A stretch of 64,000 bases of DNA, taken from the NCBI RefSeq assembly GCF_002556545.1, contig NZ_CP022685.1, forward strand, positions 8,286,001 to 8,350,000, read 5' to 3'. The position numbers and the translations under genes are program-made. Position 1 is the first letter of the stretch; each line of letters starts with the position of its first letter. Below, piece after piece: positions 41,936 to 49,861 of the stretch. Origin of the DNA: Streptomyces formicae. Lineage in GTDB: Bacteria > Actinomycetota > Actinomycetes > Streptomycetales > Streptomycetaceae. The notes below the pieces were generated by a model. The model searched no databases. It saw only the letters and a program-made list of their open reading frames with translations, and was not told the DNA's origin.

Positions 41936-43467
41936 GCGTCTCCGCCGACCGTCCCCGCGCCCTGCGCCGGGCCGCCGGGACCATCGCCCTGCCGCAAGGC
42001 CCCGGTGCTCCCTTCCCCGGCGTCGTCGCCCACCACGAAGGTCCGAGTCGGCTGCACGGCCACGCCCCCGCGTTCCACGAGTCGACCGTGGTGCGCGGCG
42101 AGCCCGCGTCGCACTACTTCCGTGCCAGTGGCATCAGCGCCCGCGCCGAGGAGAACGGCGGCCTGTGCACGTTCTGGATGGGGGAGAAGCTGGCCCTCTA
42201 CCAGATCACCAACGAGGCCCTCGTCGGCGACGACGTCCTGGCGCCCTCCACCGACGCCAACCGCGAACTGTTCGGCGACTTCATGGGCTCCATGCCGCAC
42301 GACCATCCGGACCGCCCCGCGAAGCGGGCCGCGGTCGAACGGTCCCTGGGCAATGCCAAGTTCGTCGAGCGGATCGAGCCCGCCGTCCGTCGGCACGCGG
42401 CCGAGCACCTCGGCCGTGCGGCGGGTCGCGCCGTCCCGCTCGACGACTTCGCGCTGTCCCTGACGGCGTACGTGGACAGCCTGATCCCCGGTGTCCTCGA
42501 CCTCACCCAGCGGCCGCTGCCCGACTACCTGGACTCCGCCGAGTACGGCCGTGTGGTGCGCGGCTTCTTCGACCTCGCGTCCGACGTCATCAGCAACGAC
42601 AACCCGGCGGCGATGCGCGAGTTCGACGTCATCGTGCCCTTCGTGCGCGACCTCCTGACGGCCAACTTCGACGCCCTGGACGCCGCGCCCGAATCCAACA
42701 TGATCCGGCGTCACTTCGTGCTGTGGGGCCTGCCGTTCACCCGCGCCTCCGTCGCCGCACTCGATGCTGCGCGGATCAAGGAACTCGGCACCGTCATCGT
42801 CGCCACGTACGACACGACGGCGCTCAGCCTGACCTGGGCGATCGGCTACGTGGAGGCGACGCCCGAGGTCAAGGCGGCCGTGGTGGCGGAGGCCAGGCGC
42901 GGCGGCGGGGCGGGGTGCCCGCGCGCGACCGCGTCGCCGTCCGTGATCGACCTCGCGGTCTTGGAGGCCGTACGCCTGGGCGGCAGCAATCCCAGCGCCC
43001 TGTGGCGCCGTACGACCGAACCCTTCACCCTGCACCACGAGGGCGCGGCGGTGACCGTGCCCGCGGGCACCATGATGTGGCTGGACCGGCGGCAGGCCAA
43101 CCGCGATCCCGCCGTCTTCCCCGAGCCGTGCCGCTTCGCCCCCGCCAACATCGAGGCCATCGTCCGCACCGACCGGGAGACGGTCTCCTCGCTGCTCTCC
43201 CGAGGCCGCTACGAGATCAACTCGTTCAGCATGGTCAACGCCGACCGGAACCCCCGCAAATGCCCCGGCCGCCTCTTCTCGGTGCGGATGCAGTCCGTGG
43301 TCCTCGCGGAGCTGTACGGCCACTACACGGTCGCCACGCGGGGCGTCGACCTCCGCCTGAAGCACCACGCCTCCATGCCGCGCCCCGCAAGCCCCGGAAC
43401 CATCACGATCCGGCCCGACGCAGACGTGGCGCGCGATCCCGCGACCCGGAGGGAGCCGACCCCATGA
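41932..43467 (+). CDS. bcmD: Cytochrome P450 (BcmD)
   Basis: A 511-residue P450, longer than most Streptomyces P450s (about 400). The I-helix acid-alcohol pair appears in 'VATYDTTALSL' (Asp294-Thr295), the K-helix ExxR is Glu345-Arg348 ('LEAVRL'), and the haem ligand is Cys444 in 'NPRKCPGRLFSVRMQ'. The segment before the Cys is atypical: there is no Phe seven residues upstream, unlike the usual FxxGxxxCxG. Gene order matches BcmD, the sole P450 of bicyclomycin biosynthesis. It is translationally coupled on both sides. Confidence 0.9.
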   Translation: MSVSADRPRALRRAAGTIALPQGPGAPFPGVVAHHEGPSRLHGHAPAFHESTVVRGEPASHYFRASGISARAEENGGLCTFWMGEKLALYQITNEALVGDDVLAPSTDANRELFGDFMGSMPHDHPDRPAKRAAVERSLGNAKFVERIEPAVRRHAAEHLGRAAGRAVPLDDFALSLTAYVDSLIPGVLDLTQRPLPDYLDSAEYGRVVRGFFDLASDVISNDNPAAMREFDVIVPFVRDLLTANFDALDAAPESNMIRRHFVLWGLPFTRASVAALDAARIKELGTVIVATYDTTALSLTWAIGYVEATPEVKAAVVAEARRGGGAGCPRATASPSVIDLAVLEAVRLGGSNPSALWRRTTEPFTLHHEGAAVTVPAGTMMWLDRRQANRDPAVFPEPCRFAPANIEAIVRTDRETVSSLLSRGRYEINSFSMVNADRNPRKCPGRLFSVRMQSVVLAELYGHYTVATRGVDLRLKHHASMPRPASPGTITIRPDADVARDPATRREPTP

Positions 43468-44432
43468 CCACCCCCAACTCCCGTACGGCACGGGCCCTCT
43501 TCCACCCCGACACCGCAAGACCCCCGGTCAGCCTGCCGCCGATGCCGGGCGAACGGCAGGCGAGGACCGCCTACCCCGCGGTCGACCTCGAACGCTCCAG
43601 GATCGACGGCGACGAACTGCTCTTCGAACGCGAAGGAGGCTTCGACCGCGCCCTGGCCATGGGGTTCTTTCTGCTGCGCATCCCCGAAGGGCTCGACACC
43701 GACGCCGGGGACCGGTTCGCCGCACACTTCCACGAGGACCCGGCGGGCGACGCCCTCGACCGCTACCGGGGCTTCCGTGACACCCACGTGCCCGGCGACT
43801 ACCAGGGCTACTTCGACCGAGAGCACGACCAGTGGGAGAACTTCTACATAGAGAAGGGCAACTGGCCGCTGCTGCCGTCCGAGGTCGCGGCCCTCGGACA
43901 CCGGATGACCGGCCTCGGCATCGACGTCCTCCGCGCGGTCCTGCGGCACGTGGACGTCCCGCCGCACCTGTGGAACGAGGTGTCCGGCGGCCTCTCCGAC
44001 CACGGCGGACACCAGATGCTCGCCTTCAACCACTTCCGCTCGCGCAAGGCGACCCGAGGGTGCAAGTTCCACCGCGACTCGGGGTGGGTGACCGTACTGC
44101 GCTCCACCGAGCCGGGCCTGCTCGCGCTCATCGACGGGGAGCTGGGGGCCGTGAACCCCGAACCCGGCTGCTTCATCGTGAACTTCGGCAGCTCGCTCGA
44201 GGTGCTCACCTCCGCCCTGCCCCGGCCGGTGCGCGCGAACGTGCACGGCGTGGTCTCCACCGAACGCCCCGAGGGCAGGCCCGACCGCATCTCGTACGTG
44301 ACGTTCCTCGACTCCGCACTCGACGGCACCGTCTACCGGCTCGACGAGGGCAGGGCGCACCCCGTGCAGTCGGTCGCGGACTTCGCCGCCCAGGAGGTGA
44401 CACGGACGTATGACGACGACGGCGCGCTGTAG
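43464..44432 (+). CDS. bcmE: 2OG-Fe(II) dioxygenase (BcmE)
   Basis: A 322-residue third oxygenase paralogue with an N-terminal extension of about 40 residues rich in Pro. Iron ligands are His203 and Asp205 ('FHRDSGWVTVL') and His261 ('ANVHGVVS'); Arg275 lies in 'PDRISY'. 'VNFGSSLEVLTSALPRPVRA' shows the conserved C-terminal core. Its ATG overlaps the P450 stop. Gene order matches BcmE. A 90-bp gap follows, so bcmF and bcmG may have their own translation initiation. Confidence 0.9.
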   Translation: MTTPNSRTARALFHPDTARPPVSLPPMPGERQARTAYPAVDLERSRIDGDELLFEREGGFDRALAMGFFLLRIPEGLDTDAGDRFAAHFHEDPAGDALDRYRGFRDTHVPGDYQGYFDREHDQWENFYIEKGNWPLLPSEVAALGHRMTGLGIDVLRAVLRHVDVPPHLWNEVSGGLSDHGGHQMLAFNHFRSRKATRGCKFHRDSGWVTVLRSTEPGLLALIDGELGAVNPEPGCFIVNFGSSLEVLTSALPRPVRANVHGVVSTERPEGRPDRISYVTFLDSALDGTVYRLDEGRAHPVQSVADFAAQEVTRTYDDDGAL

Positions 44433-44522
44433 CCGAGGCACGGGCACCACGGCAGGCACCGGCACCGCACCTTCGGGACCTTCGGGATCTTTGGGAACCG
44501 ACCGAGACAGGAGCGTCGCACC

Positions 44523-45401
44523 ATGACGAAGGACACCCTCACCCTCCCCGCGGCCGAGGTCGACGAAGGGGGCACCCTGCGGTTCGCCTCACCGGCCGAC
44601 GCCGAACGCGCGCTCGACCTCGGCGCGTTCAACGTGGCGGTCCCCGACGACCTCGACGTGAGCGCGGGCCTCGCCTTCTGCCGCAGCTTCTACCAGCCGG
44701 CGACCGGACGGCCGGGCGACCGTCACCGAGGCCACCGCGAACACGGCCACGCGGCCTCCAAGCTGGGCTACGAGGACCGGCCCGACCAGGTCGAACAGCT
44801 CCAGCTCGAAAGCTTCCTGTGGCAGGAGTACCTGCCGGACGACGTCACCGAGGTGCTGCGGCGGATGCGGCAGCTGACCCTGGACGTCCTCTACGGAGTG
44901 TTCGATACGGCGGGCGTGCCCGAGGGCGACCGCGACCTCATCACCGGCGGCGCCCGCCAGGACACCGGCCTGTGCTACACGACGGTCAATCACTACCGTG
45001 CGGGCCTGAGCGACCGCGCCGGGATCGTCGAGCACTCCGACAGCGGGTTCATCACCACGATCTGCACCGACCAGCCCGGCTACGAGATCCTCCACGAGGG
45101 CCGCTGGCTGCCGGTGCGCGAGCGCCCCGGGCACTTCACCGTCAACCTCGGCGACGCCTTCCGGGTCCTGACCAGGAAGCTGCCGAGGCCCGTGACCGCC
45201 GTCTACCACCGCGTGCCGGAGCTGCGCCCGGACGCGGGCGTTCCGGACCGCTCCTCCTTCACGGTCTACATGGGCCCCCGCTACGACATGTCGCTTTACC
45301 AGTACGACACCGGGGGGAGACTGCGCGAGTACCAGAGCTTCCGCGACTTCTCGGTGGAGAAGGCGGGCAAGCTCGGCTACGCATTCCACTCCCGCGTATG
45401 A
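44523..45401 (+). CDS. bcmF: 2OG-Fe(II) dioxygenase (BcmF)
   Basis: A 292-residue fourth oxygenase paralogue. Iron ligands are His171 and Asp173 ('VEHSDSGFITTI') and His229 ('AVYHRVPEL'); Arg243 lies in 'PDRSSF'. It is the most divergent in its first 100 residues ('HRGHREHGHAASKLGYEDR'), fitting a different oxidation type from its siblings. ATG 44523 follows GACAGGAG. It overlaps bcmG by ATGA. Gene order matches BcmF. Confidence 0.9.
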   Translation: MTKDTLTLPAAEVDEGGTLRFASPADAERALDLGAFNVAVPDDLDVSAGLAFCRSFYQPATGRPGDRHRGHREHGHAASKLGYEDRPDQVEQLQLESFLWQEYLPDDVTEVLRRMRQLTLDVLYGVFDTAGVPEGDRDLITGGARQDTGLCYTTVNHYRAGLSDRAGIVEHSDSGFITTICTDQPGYEILHEGRWLPVRERPGHFTVNLGDAFRVLTRKLPRPVTAVYHRVPELRPDAGVPDRSSFTVYMGPRYDMSLYQYDTGGRLREYQSFRDFSVEKAGKLGYAFHSRV

Positions 45402-46330
45402 GCACGGCAGCAGGACAGATCTCCGCCGCCGCCCTGCGGGGCTGGCAGCTGGCCGAACTGCGCGGCGGACAGCTGCACTTCACCGCCGCCGACGGACTGC
45501 GGCGCGCGCTGAAGGACGGCTTCTTCTACGTGCGGCAGCCCGCCGGGACCGAACTGTCGGCGGGGGACCGCTTCGCGCGCTCCTTCTACCTGGAGGGAGG
45601 AGGAGCCGGGGACGGGCCGCGGGACCCCTACCGCGGATTCCACCGGTGGACCTCGGAGCAACTCGGCCGACACCAGGGCTACTTCTGCCGCGACGCCGAC
45701 CAGACCGAACAGTTCTTCCTGGAGAAGGCATGGTGGGACCGGGTCTATCCGGCCGCGCTCGTCCAGCAGGCCGAGCGCATGCGTGACTTCGCGCTCGCCG
45801 TCCAGCGTGCGGTGCTCGCCCGCCTCGACCTGCCGCGTGAGCTGTGGGAGGAGGCCACCGGGCACAGCCTGACCCCGCACGGCACCCACACCCTGACCTT
45901 CAACCACTTCCGTCCCGAGGTCGCCGCGCGCGGCCTGAACATCCACAAGGACTCCGGCTGGGTGACGGTCCTGCGGTCCACCGAGCGCGGTCTCGAAGTG
46001 GACAGGGACGGCGACTGGTGCCCCATCGACCCGATTCCCGGCACCTTCATCGTCAACTTCGGCTGTGCGATGGAGATCCTGATGCGGCACACCGCGACGC
46101 CGGTGGCCGCGGTGGCCCACCGTGTGGTGCGCCAGCCGCCGAGCGGCGGGGCCAAGCCCGACCGCTTCTCGTACGCCCTGTTCGTGGACAGCACGCTCGA
46201 CGACCGCGTCTGTCCCGGCCTGTTCGCCTACGAGCCGGGCGGCGGCCTGCGCCTGGAGGCGGGGTTCGGGACCTTCCTCGACGACATCCTCGACAACACC
46301 TACCGGGAGGACACCACGGGTCTGTACTGA
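45398..46330 (+). CDS. bcmG: 2OG-Fe(II) dioxygenase (BcmG)
   Basis: A 310-residue fifth oxygenase paralogue and last gene of the cluster. Iron ligands are His183 and Asp185 ('IHKDSGWVTVL') and His241 ('AVAHRVVRQ'); Arg256 lies in 'PDRFSY'. The core 'TLTFNHFRPE' and 'GYFCRDADQTEQFFLEKAWW' are closest by eye to BcmE, suggesting duplication within the cluster. Gene order matches BcmG. The following 138 bases have no gene. Confidence 0.9.
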   Translation: MSTAAGQISAAALRGWQLAELRGGQLHFTAADGLRRALKDGFFYVRQPAGTELSAGDRFARSFYLEGGGAGDGPRDPYRGFHRWTSEQLGRHQGYFCRDADQTEQFFLEKAWWDRVYPAALVQQAERMRDFALAVQRAVLARLDLPRELWEEATGHSLTPHGTHTLTFNHFRPEVAARGLNIHKDSGWVTVLRSTERGLEVDRDGDWCPIDPIPGTFIVNFGCAMEILMRHTATPVAAVAHRVVRQPPSGGAKPDRFSYALFVDSTLDDRVCPGLFAYEPGGGLRLEAGFGTFLDDILDNTYREDTTGLY

Positions 46331-46429
46331 GGCGGGGCGCGCAACCGACGGCCGGTACTGGACCGGTGAGGTGACAGGGCGGAGTGGCGCGGGCGCGGCC
46401 GGGGGCGCCGGTGCTGGGATGACCGCGAA

Positions 46430-46447
46430 CCGCCCCTGGAGGGGCGG
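46430..46447. terminator. CCGCCCC-TGGA-GGGGCGG hairpin
   Basis: A 7-bp GC stem with a four-base loop lies 99 bases after bcmG and 21 bases before the SIMPL-domain gene. It may end the bicyclomycin-like operon or sit in the leader of the next gene. Confidence 0.45.
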
Positions 46448-46468
46448 AGAGCCGGAAGGAACCCCCGT

Positions 46469-47212
46469 ATGCACGCAGTACGTTCCCTCAGCACCGTCGC
46501 CGTGGCGCTCGCCGCACTCGGGCTGCCCGCCGCGCCGGCCGTCGCCGCGCACGCCCGCCCCGCGACGACCGTCGCACCCGCCGTCGCCCCGGCCCCCGCC
46601 ACGGTCACCGTGACCGGCGCGGGCAGCGCGTCCGCCGCGCCCGACCTGGCCGTGCTCAGCGCGGGCGTGGAGGTCACCGAGAAGACCGCCGACAAGGCGC
46701 TGGCCGCGCAGAACTCGGCGGCGGAAGCGCTGCTCGCCGCCGTCCGCAAGGCGGGCGTGGCCGACAAGGACGTCACCACGGAGGGCCTCTCGCTCTCCGC
46801 CGTCCACCAGGACGAGGACGGGACGGCGAAGCTCACCGGCTACCAGGCGTCGCAGGTGTTCTCGATCAAGGTCCGTGCCATCGACAGGACGGGCGCGGTG
46901 ATCCAGGCGGTCGTGGACGCGGCCGGTGACGCGGGGCGCGTCCACTCGGTGGCGTTCGACGTCGCGGACGCGGGCGCGCTGCGGGCCGCGGCGCGCGACC
47001 GGGCGTACCAGGACGCCCGTGACAAGGCCGCGCAGTACGCCAAGCTCTCCGGGCGCCGCCTCGGCCGACTGGTCTCGCTCGACGAGAGTGACGGCGGGCG
47101 CCCCCGGCCGGTGCCGATGCCGGTCGCCGCGTTCGCCAAGGAGGGCGTGCCGCTGGCGCCGGGGCAGGTCCAGGACGAGGTCTCGGTGACGGCGGTGTTC
47201 GAACTGCGTTAG
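46469..47212 (+). CDS. Secreted SIMPL domain-containing protein
   Basis: A 247-residue protein with a signal peptide of about 27 residues ('VALAALGLPAAPAVAAHA') and a SIMPL/DUF541 domain. The latter starts with 'VTVTGAGSASAAPDLAVLSAGVE', contains 'GYQASQVFSIKVRAIDRTGAV' and ends with a conserved 'VSVTAVFEL'. The family occurs widely in secreted or periplasmic proteins linked to stress; molecular function is unknown. GGAAGGAA precedes the ATG. It is probably outside the antibiotic cluster. Confidence 0.88.
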   Translation: MHAVRSLSTVAVALAALGLPAAPAVAAHARPATTVAPAVAPAPATVTVTGAGSASAAPDLAVLSAGVEVTEKTADKALAAQNSAAEALLAAVRKAGVADKDVTTEGLSLSAVHQDEDGTAKLTGYQASQVFSIKVRAIDRTGAVIQAVVDAAGDAGRVHSVAFDVADAGALRAAARDRAYQDARDKAAQYAKLSGRRLGRLVSLDESDGGRPRPVPMPVAAFAKEGVPLAPGQVQDEVSVTAVFELR

Positions 47213-47231
47213 CCGACGAGGGCCCCTGGGG

Positions 47232-47846
47232 CTACGCCGCCCGCAAGTCGTCCTCCGACAGGCCCAGTTCGCGGGCGAGCGCCGCGTCGGCCCAGGCCCG
47301 CGTCCTGGCGCGGGACACCGCGCCGTCGTACGCGGTCATCTGCACGGCGAGCCCGTCGAGCAGCGCGGTGAGCCGCAGGGCCGCGCCCTCGGGGTCCGCG
47401 CAGCGGAACTCGCCCGTGGCCGTGCCCTGCTCGATGACCTCGGCGAGCGCGGCCTTCCACTGCTGGTCCAGGTCGCGCGTGACCGCCCGCAGCGCAGGCT
47501 CCCGCAGCGCGGCCGACCAGCCCTCGATCCACAGTCGCCAGCCCTTGGCCTGCCCGGTCGGCGCGTACCAGCGCACGGCCGCGCGCAGCCTGCGCAGCGC
47601 GGAGGTGCGGCGGGTGAGTATCCCGCGCAGTCGCGCCAGGTCGGCCTGCGCCGCGTGCTCGAAGGCCGCGGCGACGAGCCGCTCCTTGGACGAGAAGTGG
47701 TACAGGACCAGCGCGTTGCTCACTCCGAGGGACGCGGCGACATCGGCGATGCGCACGGCGGTGACTCCTCGCGCCTCGATCTGTTCGACGGTGGCGGCGA
47801 GGAGTTCCGCCCGCCGCTCCGCCACGCTCAGCCGCACTCCTGTCAC
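47232..47846 (-). CDS. TetR family transcriptional regulator
   Basis: A 204-residue TetR-type repressor. The HTH lies near residues 12-55 ('GVTAVRIADVAASLGVSNAL', then 'YHFSSKERLVAAAFEHA'). The C-terminal ligand domain resembles BetI/TetR_C_6-type proteins ('LRLTALLDGLAVQMTAYD'). GTG at 47846, preceded by AGGG, is preferred over starts at 47864 or 47855. It is downstream of, and co-directional with, the CMD-family gene (49-bp gap), which it may regulate. A CACGCGCGCGTG palindrome lies 16 bases upstream. Confidence 0.85.
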   Translation of the reverse strand: MTGVRLSVAERRAELLAATVEQIEARGVTAVRIADVAASLGVSNALVLYHFSSKERLVAAAFEHAAQADLARLRGILTRRTSALRRLRAAVRWYAPTGQAKGWRLWIEGWSAALREPALRAVTRDLDQQWKAALAEVIEQGTATGEFRCADPEGAALRLTALLDGLAVQMTAYDGAVSRARTRAWADAALARELGLSEDDLRAA

Positions 47847-47861
47847 GCGGTGCACCCTACC

Positions 47862-47873
47862 CACGCGCGCGTG
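47862..47873. promoter_or_regulatory. CACGCGCGCGTG palindrome upstream of TetR gene
   Basis: A perfect 12-bp palindrome immediately upstream of the TetR start, in the 49-bp gap between the CMD and TetR genes. It is identical to the palindrome at 34004-34015. It might be an autoregulatory operator; not proven. Confidence 0.3.
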
Positions 47874-47895
47874 CCCCGCCCGAATCGGCGTTCGT

Positions 47896-48465
47896 TCACC
47901 CGGCGGCCTGACGCGGCGCGTCCCGCAGGTCGCAGGAGTCCTTGAAGCCCTGGCTGGTGAGGCCGAGCGCGGAGTTGAAGCGCGAGCGGTAGTTCTCCAT
48001 GGCGACCATCGAGGTCAGCTCGACGAAGGCGGGCTCGCCGAGGCGGGTGCGCAGCCGCTCGGCGAGGTCGTCGTCGACGGTCGGCGGGGTCGCGCTCATC
48101 GCCTCCGCGTACTCCATCACGTCCCGCTCCAGCGGGGTGTACGCGTCGCTGTCGCGCCAGGCGGGGACGTCGTGCAGCTTGTGCGCGTCCATGCCGCGCC
48201 TGTGCGACTCCCAGAACCCGAAGTCCATGCACCAGGAGCAGCCGATCGAGGCGGACGACGCCATCACGGCCAGCTGCTTGAGGCCCTCGTCCAGCTTGTT
48301 CCACTTCGCCAGGCTCTGCTCGAAGCGGAGGTAGGACCACAGGGCACGCGGGTGGTGGGCCAGGGCCTTGCCGGGGTCGAGGACCTTGCCGTAGGTGCGC
48401 CGGGAGTACCACTCCATGATCCGGAAGAACGGCGTGCGGCGAGGGGTGAGCGAGATGCGGGCCAT
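47896..48465 (-). CDS. Carboxymuconolactone decarboxylase (AhpD-like) family protein
   Basis: A 189-residue alpha-helical CMD-domain protein. The redox-type CxxC appears in 'SASIGCSWCMDFGFWESHRRG', the arrangement of AhpD-like proteins rather than true decarboxylases. A disulphide/peroxidase-linked role is therefore more likely. ATG 48465, with GGAGGTGG five bases upstream, is clear; longer in-frame extensions upstream lack similarity. It heads a probable two-gene unit with the TetR gene and is divergent from the MBL-fold gene. Confidence 0.86.
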   Translation of the reverse strand: MARISLTPRRTPFFRIMEWYSRRTYGKVLDPGKALAHHPRALWSYLRFEQSLAKWNKLDEGLKQLAVMASSASIGCSWCMDFGFWESHRRGMDAHKLHDVPAWRDSDAYTPLERDVMEYAEAMSATPPTVDDDLAERLRTRLGEPAFVELTSMVAMENYRSRFNSALGLTSQGFKDSCDLRDAPRQAAG

Positions 48466-48664
48466 GGGGCCACCTCCGAGGTCGTACGGCGTACGTCGTG
48501 CTCCGGTGGCGTTCACCGGGTACCGATGCGACGGACGGCGGGGCCCGGAACGTGACATCCGGGCCGCCGGGCGCGGGAAGCAGCCGTAACCGCCCCTCGG
48601 AGCGGCCGCTGTCGGAGGCGTTGGACATAATGGAGGGGCCTATCCACCCCCTTCAGGAGGTCCC

Positions 48665-49861
48665 GTGTCCCGGTCCCTGATTCCCGGGCTCCGCGCCCTG
48701 CGGCCCGCCGCCTTCGGAGCGGATCCTGAGGGTGCGCGGATGGCGCGGATCCGCAGGTCCCCGAACTTCTCCGTCGCGGAGGGCACGTTCCAGAATCCCC
48801 TGGGAGCGCGGACCCGGCCGACCGGGTCGACCGCGGAGTTCGCGAAGATCTACTTCCGCAAGGAGGAGCGCGTCCGACGCGGGCCCACCGGCACGGTTCC
48901 GGTGCACGCCACGACCCTCGCCGACCTGGTGAGGCCGCCCGCCGACGGGCTGCGGGTCACCTGGATGGGGCACTCCAGCGTGCTCGTCGAGATCGACGGT
49001 CACCGGGTGCTCTTCGACCCGGTCTGGGCCGATCGCTGCTCGCCGTTCGCCTTCGCGGGGCCGAAGCGACTGCACCCGGTGCCGGTGCCGCTCGAAGCGC
49101 TCGGTCCGGTCGACGCCGTGGTCATCTCGCACGATCACTACGACCACCTGGACATGCCGACGATCAAGGCCCTGGCCGCTACGGACACGGTGTTCGCGGT
49201 GCCGCTGGGCGTCGGCGCCCACCTGGAGCGCTGGGGCGTGCCCGCCGAGCGGCTGCACGAGCTGGACTGGCACGAGTCGGCGAAGGTGGCGGGCCTGACC
49301 CTGACCGCCACGCCCGCGCGGCACTTCTGCGGGCGTGGCCTGCGCAATCAGCAGCACACGCTGTGGGCGTCGTGGGTGGTCGCGGGGTCCGAGCACCGGG
49401 TGTACCACAGCGGGGACACCGGCTATTTCCCCGGTTTCCGCGAGATCGGTGACCAGTACGGCCCCTTCGACACCACGATGATCCAGATCGGTGCCTACAG
49501 TGATTTCTGGCCCGACATCCACATGACTCCGCAGGAGGGCATGCGGGCCCATCTGGACCTCCAGGGCGGGCGGCCGCAGGGCGTCATGCTGCCGATCCAC
49601 TGGGGCACGTTCAACCTCGCTCCGCACCCGTGGTCGGAGCCCGGCGAGGGCACCCTGGCCGCCGCGCGCGAGGAAGGGGCCACGATCGCGCTGCCCCGCC
49701 CCGGCGAGCCCTTCGAGCCCGGGTCGGACGCGGTGCCCGGTGTGCCGTGGTGGCGGGGCGTCGCGGTCGTGCCGGACGGCGGCTGGGTCGATGCCGATGC
49801 CGAGGAGGCGGGGCCGCGGGCCGCGACGAGCGGGGAGCCGGAGGCGGCGCCGGTCGGATAG
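48665..49861 (+). CDS. MBL-fold metallo-hydrolase (NAPE-PLD/UlaG-like)
   Basis: A 398-residue metallo-beta-lactamase-fold hydrolase. Metal ligands are visible in 'VVISHDHYDHLDMPTIKAL', 'TPARHFCGRG', 'VYHSGDTGYFPGF' and 'VMLPIHWGTF'. The layout and the N-terminal 'VTWMGHSSVLVEIDGHRVLFD' match the NAPE-PLD-like subgroup, which includes phosphodiesterases and lactonases; substrate unknown. The C-terminal 40 residues are an unconserved Ala/Gly/Glu-rich tail. The start is GTG at 48665 behind CAGGAGG. The repeat array begins about 45 bases past its stop. Confidence 0.86.
   Translation: MSRSLIPGLRALRPAAFGADPEGARMARIRRSPNFSVAEGTFQNPLGARTRPTGSTAEFAKIYFRKEERVRRGPTGTVPVHATTLADLVRPPADGLRVTWMGHSSVLVEIDGHRVLFDPVWADRCSPFAFAGPKRLHPVPVPLEALGPVDAVVISHDHYDHLDMPTIKALAATDTVFAVPLGVGAHLERWGVPAERLHELDWHESAKVAGLTLTATPARHFCGRGLRNQQHTLWASWVVAGSEHRVYHSGDTGYFPGFREIGDQYGPFDTTMIQIGAYSDFWPDIHMTPQEGMRAHLDLQGGRPQGVMLPIHWGTFNLAPHPWSEPGEGTLAAAREEGATIALPRPGEPFEPGSDAVPGVPWWRGVAVVPDGGWVDADAEEAGPRAATSGEPEAAPVG

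Noticed and set aside
37198..46330. The oxygenase-rich cyclodipeptide cluster as a previously undescribed system
   Set aside because: Gene number, order and families match the published bicyclomycin cluster, so it is reported as known.
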